Below are positions 6,494 to 12,971 of a stretch of DNA of 34,685 bases, piece by piece; within the stretch, counting starts at the first letter, position 1; each line of letters opens with the position of its first letter. The notes below the pieces were generated by a model. That model was not told where the DNA came from. It saw only the letters and a program-made list of their open reading frames with translations, and did no database searches. Both the position numbers and the translations under genes were made by a program. Origin of the DNA: a virus; IMG/VR virus record IMGVR_UViG_3300009076_001995, positions 1-34,685 of that record. One strand, 5' to 3'.

Positions 6494-6640
6494 GCAAACC
6501 ATTTTATTCGTTTGGTTTCTGCTATGGAACCCAGTTCTTGAGCACACGACAATTTTGGGCGGTCGTTTACATACTGGCAGGTTACGCAGAAACCAAAGCG
6601 AATGAGCTGGTGACCGGAAGGTTTTTCTACGAACACGCCG
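6494..6640 (+). ncRNA. Structured element B (second copy of the bulged stem-loop)
   Basis: Left arm ATTCGTTTGGTTTCTGC (6506-6522) pairs with GCAGAAACCAAAGCGAAT (6586-6603), with one unpaired G at the same place as the unpaired A in element A. The outer stem continues through ACCATTTT/GAGCTGGT with one mismatch. The loop is 63 nt and contains CTTGAGC at 6537-6543, 31 nt from the arm start exactly as in A. TTCTA follows at the same offset 21 from GAGCTGGT in both copies. Same orientation as A, left arms 460 bp apart. Confidence 0.6.
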
Positions 6641-6842
6641 GATTAAACAGTGGGAAGCGTAGGCCACGATTGAGTGCGGTGCTAAGCAACGGCCAGCTCA
6701 TTACAGTCAACTGAAGGACTGTAAAACCTCAGGGGTGATCACGGAACAATGAGGCGGCCCCGCGATTGCCGATCCCGCCTAAAGCCCACACAGCGTTTTG
6801 CGCTGGTTCAAGCTTCAAGCCGGCTGGAAGGTCGGCACCAAT

Positions 6843-6869
6843 AAAAAAGCCCCGATTCGTGGTCGGGGC
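6843..6869 (-). terminator. Leftward intrinsic terminator upstream of O
   Basis: Stem GCCCCGA (6849-6855), 7-nt loop, TCGGGGC (6863-6869). Six A at 6843-6848 become a T-run only on the minus strand, so it stops leftward transcription. There is no leftward gene in this region. It may end an antisense RNA arising near the start of O, like lambda OOP; a weak minus-strand box pair TTGTCA/GTTAAT precedes it. Confidence 0.65.
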
Positions 6870-6897
6870 CGGTCATTAACTTAATGAGAGTAAATCA

Positions 6898-7779
6898 ATG
6901 ACAAGTGCAAATGTAATTGAATTTGAACCAAGGCGCAAGCCGGAGGCGGCCGTGATAGCAGACACAGACAACGGCTACACCCGAACGGCCAACGATATTC
7001 AGGACCGGCTGTGCCAGTTGGATATCTCTGGCAGTCAGTTTCAGGTGTTGAATGCAATCATCCGAACGACGTTCGGCTATAACAAAAAATATGACAGGGT
7101 TACCAACACATTTTTAGTTGAGCTGACAGGGCTAAGTGAAAAGGCGGTCCGGGACGCACTGATCACACTTACCGATCGCCGGGTCATTACCTGCGAAAAA
7201 TCGGGGATTATGAAAATTGTTGCGGTTAATACCACGGTCTCTGCCTGGATCATTAAGGGCGACAAAGCCGCAAATATGCGAAAGGGAACGGAGCAAATGC
7301 ACCGGAGCAAATGCGCCAACAAGATGGAGCAAATGCACCAACTAGAAACGGAGCAAATGCACCGGACAGATGGAACAAATGCACCAATCGGACGGAGCAA
7401 ATGCACCAACACAAAAGACAACCTACAAAAGACAACTAACAAAAGACAAAAACATATAGCGCCAGAGTCTGAATCCGAAGCTCCAGACAAGCTGGATTTT
7501 TCCGGCTGGCCATCGCCTCCCGATCCAAGCGTTTATCGCGACTGGAAAAAAATGCGTTCAGCCAAAAAAGCCCCGGTCACCCAAACCGTGCTAAACCGAC
7601 TGGCTCCCGAAATTCATCTAGCACATCAGGCTGGCATGTCCGTCGATGATGTTCTGGCCGAATGCGCGAATCGCGGCTGGACTGGTTTCAAATTCGCCTG
7701 GTTAACCGGCGGCTTTCCGCGGCAAACCCGTTTCCCGCAAAATCTTGATGGTATGAATTACGAAGGGGGTCTGCTGTGA
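6898..7779 (+). CDS. O: Replication initiator, lambda O type, with internal origin
   Basis: A 293-aa protein. Residues about 25-115 (YTRTANDIQDRLCQLDISGSQFQVLNAIIRTTFGYNKKYDRVTNTFLVELTGLSEKAVRDAL, given by position) form the winged-helix N-terminal DNA-binding domain of the Phage_rep_O family. Residues 130-185 are low-complexity with repeated EQMH and SKC units because the DNA here carries the iterons. The C-terminal part (210-285) would contact the helicase loader encoded next. As in lambda the origin lies within the gene. The stop overlaps the GTG start of the dnaC-like gene. The basic linker NKRQKHIAPESESEAP follows the origin. Confidence 0.9.
   Translation: MTSANVIEFEPRRKPEAAVIADTDNGYTRTANDIQDRLCQLDISGSQFQVLNAIIRTTFGYNKKYDRVTNTFLVELTGLSEKAVRDALITLTDRRVITCEKSGIMKIVAVNTTVSAWIIKGDKAANMRKGTEQMHRSKCANKMEQMHQLETEQMHRTDGTNAPIGRSKCTNTKDNLQKTTNKRQKHIAPESESEAPDKLDFSGWPSPPDPSVYRDWKKMRSAKKAPVTQTVLNRLAPEIHLAHQAGMSVDDVLAECANRGWTGFKFAWLTGGFPRQTRFPQNLDGMNYEGGLL
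7290..7407 (+). repeat. Six iterons of the replication origin
   Basis: The 14-bp unit GGAGCAAATGCACC or a one-base variant occurs at 7290, 7304, 7326, 7350, 7372 and 7394. Four spacings are 22-24 bp, about two helical turns, so bound initiators would lie on one face. All copies point the same way. They encode the EQMH-containing repeats of O. Confidence 0.9.
7411..7449 (+). repeat. A-rich 14-bp repeats, probable unwinding element
   Basis: ACAAAAGACAA occurs three times at 7411, 7425 and 7439, exactly 14 bp apart, starting right after the last iteron. The strand is almost free of G and T. In lambda and many iteron origins an AT-rich stretch beside the iterons melts first; here the repeat period suggests a second ordered binding surface. 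Confidence 0.8.
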
Positions 7780-8549
7780 ACTCAATGAATTTTCTATCAC
7801 AAAAACCACAGCAGGCCGAGCAAGGTCATTGCGACAAACATGGTAATTACGATTTCCGGTACCAGCAGATGGGCGATCGCTGGCTGTCGCTGGCAACTTG
7901 TCCGCTGTGCGCGGCTGAAGCGAACGCAGCCCAAAAGCAAAACGACGTGCGCCAGGCAAGGCAGGCGGCACAGGAACGAATGAACCGTCAGCGCGTTGAT
8001 GCCGGTGTATCGCCGCGCTACGCCCAAGTCGGATTCGAGCATTACCAGGTAACGACCCAAGAACAGGCCACTGCGCTGGCTGAAGCCATGCAGTTTGTTG
8101 AAAGACTGAAGGCTGGCGGTACAGCCAGCATGATCCTGTCTGGTCGTGTCGGTACCGGAAAAACCATGCTGGCCAGCGCCATCGTTAATGAAATGCTGCC
8201 GGTGAAAAGCTGCCGCATTGCCACGCTGGCGGAACTGGTGCGTGAACTGAAAGATTGCTGGGGTAAGTCGGGCGGTATGTCTGAATCAGCCATGCTGCGC
8301 AAACTGAGTGATCTGGACCTTCTGATCATCGATGAAGTTGGCCAGCAGCGTGGAACTGAAACGGAAATGCTGTTGATTTTCGAAATCATCGACGGCCGGT
8401 ACAAGAACATGCTGCCAACGGTACTGATCAGTAACCTGGATAAAACCGGTATTCGTGAAGCGATCGGTGATAGGGCTTTTGACCGTCTGCGGCAAGATGG
8501 CGGCACTGTGGTGCCGTTTAACTGGGGCAGCATGCGGAGTGCTGTGTGA
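7776..8549 (+). CDS. DnaC-like helicase loader (lambda P role)
   Basis: GTG start at 7776 with GGGGG 7 nt upstream; the ATG at 7785 would be spaced too far. The 257-aa protein has a short N-terminal zinc-like motif (HCDKHG near 18-23 and CPLC at 42-45) followed by an AAA+ ATPase: Walker A GRVGTGKT at 123-130, Walker B LLIIDE at 182-187, and ISNLDK (sensor 1) near 215. DnaC/IstB-type loaders place the host DnaB helicase at the origin bound by O. It overlaps O by a GTGA junction and the next small gene the same way. Confidence 0.9.
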   Translation: MNSMNFLSQKPQQAEQGHCDKHGNYDFRYQQMGDRWLSLATCPLCAAEANAAQKQNDVRQARQAAQERMNRQRVDAGVSPRYAQVGFEHYQVTTQEQATALAEAMQFVERLKAGGTASMILSGRVGTGKTMLASAIVNEMLPVKSCRIATLAELVRELKDCWGKSGGMSESAMLRKLSDLDLLIIDEVGQQRGTETEMLLIFEIIDGRYKNMLPTVLISNLDKTGIREAIGDRAFDRLRQDGGTVVPFNWGSMRSAV

Positions 8550-8749
8550 CTAATTTGGCGGCGGATCCAGTGTTGGCCAAAGAGGTTGCCGTTGAAAAGG
8601 TGACTTGCCTTTGGCTTCACAATGAGCGCGCTCGATTGATGACCCGCGACCAAATACAGCAAAAACTGGCCGATATGAAGCCAGAGGATCGGGAAGTCAT
8701 GCGCGCTGCGCTTAATCTTCACAAGAACAAATTTCGGAGTATGCGATGA
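8546..8749 (+). CDS. Small hypothetical protein of the replication operon
   Basis: 67 aa, GTG start at 8546 inside the stop of the loader gene (GTGTGA). The protein is helical and charged (EKVTCLWLHNERARLMTRDQIQQKLADMKPEDREVMRAALNLHKNKFRSMR, residues 18-67). No domain is recognised. The tight overlaps with the loader and recombinase genes make it a real coupled gene. Confidence 0.7.
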   Translation: MTNLAADPVLAKEVAVEKVTCLWLHNERARLMTRDQIQQKLADMKPEDREVMRAALNLHKNKFRSMR

Positions 8750-9930
8750 AGTCGTTGGCGGTGATGTTATCGGATGCAGTGATTGCCAGGCACGCTGTCA
8801 ATCCAGACGTTTCAGAGCTTCGAGATTTACGCAGCCAGTTAGTGCTTCGATACAAAACCGGCCGATCCGATGCGACCTGGTATTTAGTGCGCTACAAAAA
8901 CCGGCGAAAGATCAGGGTGCGGATTGGATACTACCCAGCGCTGAAAACTAAAGATGTTTCGGCAATGCTGCCTGATTTTGTGCGTCGTCAAAATGACGGT
9001 AATGAACCAAACGCCGACCGGTTCTCAACAGTAGGTGACTTGTTAGACTGGTACCAAGGCCGAATGCAACGCGATAAGAGTAAATCAGAATTGTGGCGAA
9101 AGTCAGTGGAAAGCGCGATTACAGCCCAATTATTGCCACGGTTAACCAAGCTTGCGCTGGCAGATTTTAGTAAATCATCAATTGATAACCTGCTTATTTT
9201 ACCGCTGATGGGTGATGGCCTGAAGCCAAGCACCATTCGTAAGTACTGGGGCATTTTGAAAACGTCGATTGCCGTTGCAGCCAAGATGGATTTGTTGACT
9301 CGTGATTACGTGGCTGGTTGGAAATTTGTCGATCATGTCGCCAAGCGAATTACTTCAAAAGAAAGCCGACTGCTGATTAACAACCTGCCTGCGGTAATTG
9401 AACGGTTGCAAAAGGCCGATGGCCCAGCCTGGGGCCTCGTGATGCTGATGTTGATGTACGGCACCCGGGTTGGTGAGACACGCCAGCTTCGTTGGTCACA
9501 TATCGACTTAGCCAGCAAAATTATTGTGATACCGGCCGAAATTACGAAGACCAATGTAACCCACGTTTTGCCGCTCACTGACATGGCAATTTCAGTGATC
9601 CACACAATCGAGCAATCAGCGGGCGGGCGCCAGACGTTCATATTCCAAGTTTCGGATGAGGCGCTTAATTCGCAGCAGGCGCAAGACCTGGTTCGGCGGG
9701 TCAGTCTTGGCCAGTGGTCGGCGCATGACCTTCGCAAACTGGCCAGAACCGCATGGGCGCAATTGGGTATTGATTATTGGATGGCTGAGCGCCTGCTTAA
9801 CCACAAGCCTCGTGGACTTGATGCGGTATATATCAAAACCGATGGCTTAGAGCAGCGGTTGAAGTCGATCCAGCTTTATCACGATTACCTGCTAAGTAGC
9901 GGTTTAATTGTAGGCATAGCGCAGGCATAG
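8746..9930 (+). CDS. int: Tyrosine recombinase (phage integrase or resolvase)
   Basis: 394 aa with all catalytic residues of the family: Arg241 (YGTRVGE), His327 and Arg330 (HDLRK), His353 (LLNHKP) and nucleophile Tyr362 (DAVYIK), plus a Lys in EITKTN. An N-terminal arm-binding-like region (about 20-85, RYKTGRSDATWYLVRYKNRRK) and a core-binding domain (95-210) precede it. Unusually, it sits within the replication operon between the helicase loader and rusA rather than at an attachment-site end. A short inverted repeat lies directly after its stop. It most likely integrates the phage; resolution of multimers is the alternative. No excisionase was recognised beside it. Confidence 0.9.
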   Translation: MKSLAVMLSDAVIARHAVNPDVSELRDLRSQLVLRYKTGRSDATWYLVRYKNRRKIRVRIGYYPALKTKDVSAMLPDFVRRQNDGNEPNADRFSTVGDLLDWYQGRMQRDKSKSELWRKSVESAITAQLLPRLTKLALADFSKSSIDNLLILPLMGDGLKPSTIRKYWGILKTSIAVAAKMDLLTRDYVAGWKFVDHVAKRITSKESRLLINNLPAVIERLQKADGPAWGLVMLMLMYGTRVGETRQLRWSHIDLASKIIVIPAEITKTNVTHVLPLTDMAISVIHTIEQSAGGRQTFIFQVSDEALNSQQAQDLVRRVSLGQWSAHDLRKLARTAWAQLGIDYWMAERLLNHKPRGLDAVYIKTDGLEQRLKSIQLYHDYLLSSGLIVGIAQA

Positions 9931-9952
9931 CGTTTAGCGCCGTGCCGCTAAA
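9913..9952. other. Candidate recombinase core site (attP?)
   Basis: TTTAGCG (9933-9939), 6-bp spacer CCGTGC, CGCTAAA (9946-9952) form a perfect inverted repeat of the size expected for tyrosine-recombinase core arms, 2 bp after the int stop. Immediately upstream GGCATAGCG occurs twice (9913-9921, 9924-9932) as direct repeats 11 bp apart. No T-run follows, so a terminator is unlikely. Assignment as attP is inference. Confidence 0.35.
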
Positions 9953-10019
9953 GGCGTTGCGGTTAAAGGTGTGTAGCGTTATTTCATTTTTCAGCGGCGG
10001 ACTTTTGAAGGTGTCAAAA

Positions 10020-10193
10020 ATGAGCGAAGAAAAGCGGCAGTACCAAGTAAAAGACGAAGTGGCCACCGGTTTTGATTGGGAACTGGTGCAGGCGATAAAC
10101 CATTTACAAGCGGCTATTAGCGTGACTGACAACCAGCGCGCTCATGTTTTGTTGGCTGCCAAAAGCATCATTCAGGGAGTGAAAGAGCAATGA
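10020..10193 (+). CDS. Small hypothetical protein, 57 aa
   Basis: Start taken at the ATG at 10020 (MSEEKRQYQVKDEVATGFDW...) because GAAGGTG lies upstream and the residues before it look like translated non-coding DNA holding the candidate core site. The protein is helical and acidic. It overlaps the next small gene by ATGA. No family recognised. Confidence 0.65.
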   Translation: MSEEKRQYQVKDEVATGFDWELVQAINHLQAAISVTDNQRAHVLLAAKSIIQGVKEQ

Positions 10194-10333
10194 ACGAAGT
10201 GATAACACTGAAGCTGCGGGATGGGTTTAAACAATGGCCATGGTTTGAAGCTTACTGGATCAACATCATCCAGAGTGATGGCTATCGTCTAAGTGGTCCA
10301 GAGCTTCTTAGCAGCACAATGTTGGAGTTCTGA
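10190..10333 (+). CDS. Small hypothetical protein, 47 aa
   Basis: ATG at 10190 in an ATGA overlap with the gene before; TGA at 10331 overlaps the ATG of rusA (TGATG). The product is short and Trp/Tyr-rich (FKQWPWFEAYWINIIQSDGY). Its boundaries on both sides make it a credible coupled gene although no family is known to me. Confidence 0.6.
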   Translation: MNEVITLKLRDGFKQWPWFEAYWINIIQSDGYRLSGPELLSSTMLEF

Positions 10334-10704
10334 TGATTGAGCTGACACTGCCATACCCGCCATCAGTGAACCGTTACTGGCGGTCGGTGCGCATCGGCAA
10401 TAAAACGCAGGTGCTAATAAGTGAAGCGGGCCGCCGCTTTGCGCACCAGGTGAATCAAGCTGTTTTGTTGGCCGGGGCCGCCAAGCAATATTCCGAACGT
10501 CTGCAGGTTGAGGTTTTACTTCATCCGGCCGATCTGCGCATTCGCGATATCGACAACTGCCTGAAGTCACTACTCGACGCCCTGGGTAAAGCTGGTGTCT
10601 ATGAAGACGATAGCCAAATTGATTTGCTCAGGGTGTCTCGTGAGTCAGTCAAAAAGGGCGGTGAGTGTGTTGTGCGGGTGATGCCGCTGAATGGTGGTCA
10701 ATGA
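10333..10704 (+). CDS. rusA: Holliday junction resolvase RusA
   Basis: 123 aa, close to the usual 120. The N-terminus LTLPYPPSVNRYWR and the segment RDIDNCLKSLLDALGKAGVYEDDSQID (71-97, given by position) are diagnostic. Asp72, Asp74 and Asp93 correspond to the catalytic metal-binding aspartates of E. coli RusA. It cuts four-way junctions formed during phage recombination and would prepare branched concatemers for packaging. Located in the nin-like region before Q, as in many lambdoid phages. It starts in a TGATG overlap. Confidence 0.95.
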   Translation: MIELTLPYPPSVNRYWRSVRIGNKTQVLISEAGRRFAHQVNQAVLLAGAAKQYSERLQVEVLLHPADLRIRDIDNCLKSLLDALGKAGVYEDDSQIDLLRVSRESVKKGGECVVRVMPLNGGQ

Positions 10705-11000
10705 TGGAATTCGTATGGCTGTTTGCTGCATGTTTTTTCAATGTGTTTTTGCTGGGGTTGTCGAGCCAGTTTGTGCGTGATCAGCAAATAGCATTGGCTT
10801 TCACCGTTAGTTGGGGCATCAGCTCCAGCCAGTTTGTATTTACCCGAGTTGTGTCATCGGCAGATTCTGCGGCCATGGCGTTCTGGGTCAGTGGCTGGGC
10901 CGGTGCAGCAGGGATCTGCAGCAGTATTGTGTTTTACAAATGGTTCAACCCGCGGTACCGCAGTTGGGCGGCAGCAAAAGATAAAAGGAGCAGTCAATGA
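10701..11000 (+). CDS. Small membrane protein, 99 aa
   Basis: ATG at 10701 overlaps the rusA stop (ATGA). Three hydrophobic segments are visible at about 5-21, 30-45 and 60-80, ending in a basic tail (FNPRYRSWAAAKDKRSSQ), so the C-terminus is probably cytoplasmic. It lies between rusA and Q. No motif identifies a function; holin activity is possible by topology but it is in the early operon and another holin is present with the lysis genes. Confidence 0.65.
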   Translation: MMEFVWLFAACFFNVFLLGLSSQFVRDQQIALAFTVSWGISSSQFVFTRVVSSADSAAMAFWVSGWAGAAGICSSIVFYKWFNPRYRSWAAAKDKRSSQ

Positions 11001-11575
11001 GCATGTCAGTTGAAAGGCTATACAGCCGCCAATGCCCTAAGTCGATCACTGGAGATCCGATTATGTTCAGAAAGTCAGTCAACCCAATGACTGGGGAAGA
11101 TGTACTTGGCATCCTTGGGCAAATTCAGCACCGGCAGCCGATCGGGGCGCTTATCCTGGATGCGCAGATTGCACAAAATGTGAATGCTAGAGCACGGTTG
11201 GTATCCGCTTTAAATGCGTTATTCCAGTTTGAAATGAAAAAGCCTGCTCAATTAGCATTTTCAATGGCTGAGGCTGCTGTTCATGAGGTCGTTGATACTT
11301 GTATATGCAATAAATGCCATGGAACAGGGCAGGTATTTAGTCGTAAGTTCTCTAAGTTTTTTGAGTGCAGCGTATGCTCTGGTGTTGGCCGGATCATCAT
11401 GACTGAAAAACAGATTGTTAAATCCATCAATTTAAACCTGTCAGAGCCTATATCCGCACAAAACTGGCAAAAGAACCACTACGACCATTACATGAAAGCT
11501 GTTGATACTTTGCATCGCCATGCTGCTGATGCTGGCCGTTGCGCTCGTGAAATATTGGATTGCATTGTTGACTAA
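10997..11575 (+). CDS. Q: Antitermination protein Q
   Basis: 192 aa with a DnaJ-like zinc motif: Cys104-x2-Cys107 in CNKCHGTG and Cys124-x2-Cys127 in CSVCSGVGR, as in the Phage_antitermQ family (phage 82/21 type). The region around it is basic and helical. Q proteins load onto RNA polymerase paused at the late promoter and let it read through terminators; intrinsic terminators downstream at 12855, 20075 and 23464 would require this. It is the last gene of the early rightward operon, starting in an ATGA overlap. Confidence 0.85.
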   Translation: MSMSVERLYSRQCPKSITGDPIMFRKSVNPMTGEDVLGILGQIQHRQPIGALILDAQIAQNVNARARLVSALNALFQFEMKKPAQLAFSMAEAAVHEVVDTCICNKCHGTGQVFSRKFSKFFECSVCSGVGRIIMTEKQIVKSINLNLSEPISAQNWQKNHYDHYMKAVDTLHRHAADAGRCAREILDCIVD

Positions 11576-11596
11576 GTTACTTCTATGTACAATTAT
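11568..11596 (+). promoter_or_regulatory. Candidate late promoter PR'
   Basis: TTGACT (11568-11573), 17-bp spacer, AATTAT (11591-11596), overlapping the end of Q. The place is where lambdoid phages keep the Q-dependent late promoter. The -10 is only 4/6; a second reading uses TTGTTG (11565) and TACAAT (11588-11593). Evidence is position plus boxes. Confidence 0.4.
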
Positions 11597-11626
11597 TAAA
11601 CATAATTTAAACATCTGGGTGGTGAA

Positions 11627-11839
11627 GTGAATTTCAAATCTATTCCGCGCAGGACGTCTGCCGCAAGGTTGGTTTGCCTTGACTTGGTGAATCGAGTTGA
11701 GTCAAACCGAAATGTAAGTCATGAAATGAGACATGCGGCATTAGTTATTTGTAGATACATGCTTGAGCCTGGAGAAGTCGGAAACCAATCTGAGGTAGAG
11801 AAAAGCTTTGAATTGATTAAAAAATTATATTTGCCCTGA
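11627..11839 (+). CDS. Small phage protein, BPSL0761-like
   Basis: GTG start at 11627 with GGTGG upstream; 70 aa. The pattern RRTSAARLVCLDLVNRVE followed by VSHEMRHAALVICRYMLEPGEV resembles the BPSL0761 family of small phage proteins (R-T--A-----FL--L, VP-E-R--A--LLRHYP). Function of that family is not known. It is the first gene after Q and the candidate late promoter. Family call is tentative. Confidence 0.6.
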   Translation: MNFKSIPRRTSAARLVCLDLVNRVESNRNVSHEMRHAALVICRYMLEPGEVGNQSEVEKSFELIKKLYLP

Positions 11840-11860
11840 TTGTCGTGCCGAGGTTAGGAT
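11831..11860 (+). promoter_or_regulatory. Candidate promoter of the AbiC-like gene
   Basis: TTGCCC (11831-11836), 18-bp spacer, TAGGAT (11855-11860), each 4/6 to consensus, just upstream of an AT-rich gene that ends at its own terminator. A separate promoter would allow expression in the lysogen. Weak on sequence alone. Confidence 0.3.
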
Positions 11861-11884
11861 TGGTGTTTTTCATGGAGGAACGGC

Positions 11885-12793
11885 ATGACGTATAATGTGA
11901 ATGTTTTAGATTTTATTAAATCAATGGCTAATTATTCGGGACTAATTGTAATCGCGATAATGTTCTTTATTGTTTTAGGTATTGCAATTAGCGTGTTCCC
12001 AAAAAATGAAAAAATTAAAAATGCAGGAAAACATTTATCAATAACAATACTTTTATTTTTTTTCTGTAGCCTTTTGGCAATGGTTTTATATGCATATTTT
12101 GAAATGTTCTCCAGAAGGGGTTTTAGTACCGACCCCGAACAGTGGGGTCAAATGGGCGATTTCTTTGGCGGCATGCTCAACCCCATACTGGCCTTTGCTT
12201 CTTTTATCGCTCTGCTTTATACGATTCGGATTCAGTCTAATCAAATCGAATCATCTAAGCAGGCTACGATTGATAATGCAACGATACCATTTATTCTTGA
12301 TATTCAAAAATCAATAAAAGACTTTAATTTACAGTTGTATAGCGTTTTTGAGAGAAATTTTTCAACCATGCATGGCTCAATAACACTGAATAAATTGTTT
12401 AATGAGTTTAGAGAGTCATGCAAAGTTGGCTTGGGTCCTGATAATGAAATAGAAGATTTAAAAGATTTAAGATTTATAGCATGCATCATTCATGGCGATA
12501 CTGATGGTTTTAAAGAAGTAAGACTCCAGTTTGCAGTGATTCTGCATGCAAAAATCAATTCTCTTTACAGTTATTCAAAAATTCTTAATCGAACTGAAAC
12601 TATGGCTTTGGTTTATAATGAGGAATACCAAGAGACGTATGAAGGCTCTGTAATTGATTACTCTAAAATGTTGATATTAGGGGGTGAGATAGAGCGTAAG
12701 AATTTTCCAAATAATAAACAAAAATATTTCAGAGATCTGCATGAAGCAGCTGTCACAGAGATTTCGAAAAGTTACTTGCAAAAGAGTAATTGA
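11885..12793 (+). CDS. Putative phage abortive-infection membrane protein (putAbiC-like)
   Basis: 302 aa with membrane helices at about 18-38, 51-72 and 98-114. Residues 87-120, WGQMGDFFGGMLNPILAF followed by IALLYTIRIQSNQI, match the W-G-x-x-GDFxGGxLNPI...L-LY-I--Q pattern of the putAbiC family (Pfam PF16872). The C-terminal 180 residues are a cytoplasmic helical domain without known catalytic motif. GGAGG precedes the ATG. The DNA is visibly richer in A+T than its neighbours and the gene is closed by a terminator, typical of a moron acquired by transfer. Family members are proposed to abort infection by other phages; no activity is shown here. Confidence 0.8.
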   Translation: MTYNVNVLDFIKSMANYSGLIVIAIMFFIVLGIAISVFPKNEKIKNAGKHLSITILLFFFCSLLAMVLYAYFEMFSRRGFSTDPEQWGQMGDFFGGMLNPILAFASFIALLYTIRIQSNQIESSKQATIDNATIPFILDIQKSIKDFNLQLYSVFERNFSTMHGSITLNKLFNEFRESCKVGLGPDNEIEDLKDLRFIACIIHGDTDGFKEVRLQFAVILHAKINSLYSYSKILNRTETMALVYNEEYQETYEGSVIDYSKMLILGGEIERKNFPNNKQKYFRDLHEAAVTEISKSYLQKSN

Positions 12794-12854
12794 CACTTTC
12801 AAAAAACAGCTTATTATCTACCCATCATTGGAAAACTACGCCAATGTGACCCCA

Positions 12855-12879
12855 AACCCAGCCAAGCGCTGGGTTTTTC
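12855..12879 (+). terminator. Intrinsic terminator after the AbiC-like gene
   Basis: Stem AACCCAGC (12855-12862), 5-nt loop, GCTGGGTT (12868-12875), then T-run. It separates the AbiC-like gene from the lysis genes, which therefore need Q-modified polymerase or another promoter. Confidence 0.85.
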
Positions 12880-12906
12880 ATTTCTAAATTCGTTGATATT
12901 TTCGCT

Positions 12907-12954
12907 GCACATACTCCAGTCCCACGATTTTTCAGTCGTGGTTTCTTTATGTGC
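12907..12954 (+). repeat. Nested hairpin upstream of the endolysin
   Basis: Inner stem CCACGA (12922-12927)/TCGTGG (12936-12941) followed by TTTCTTT, enclosed by outer stem GCACATA (12907-12913)/TATGTGC (12948-12954). The inner stem could be a second weak terminator; the outer one brings the structure to 18 nt before the endolysin start at 12972. Confidence 0.55.
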
Positions 12955-12971
12955 GCAATTCAGGCGAAACC

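Larger units (their letters stand above)
6370..6897. other. Non-coding region between the 57-aa gene and O
   Basis: About 530 bp without a convincing gene. It carries a small hairpin AAGTT-agcc-AACTT (6450-6463), structured element B, and a leftward-facing terminator at 6843-6869. A TTG-initiated frame of 83 aa (6463-6714) crosses element B but has no clear ribosome site and its sequence is constrained by the stem, so I do not call it. Confidence 0.55.

Noticed and set aside
6034-6640. Elements A and B as integron attC sites
   Set aside because: They are bulged palindromes flanking a small gene, but the RYYYAAC and GTTRRRY ends are absent and no integron integrase is present; kept only as an analogy.
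6034-6640. Retron or diversity-generating retroelement
   Set aside because: No reverse transcriptase gene was found in the window.
6463-6714. 83-aa frame with TTG start across element B
   Set aside because: No ribosome site, unusual start, and its sequence is explained by the base-paired stem; the matching part of element A has stops in the same frame.
7290-7407. Iteron cluster as a CRISPR array
   Set aside because: Units are 14 bp with short spacers and lie inside a coding gene next to A-rich DNA; this is an origin.
7077-7490. Leftward 137-aa Cys-rich frame inside O
   Set aside because: It is the antisense of the iterons; the repeated CIC motifs come from the repeat DNA.
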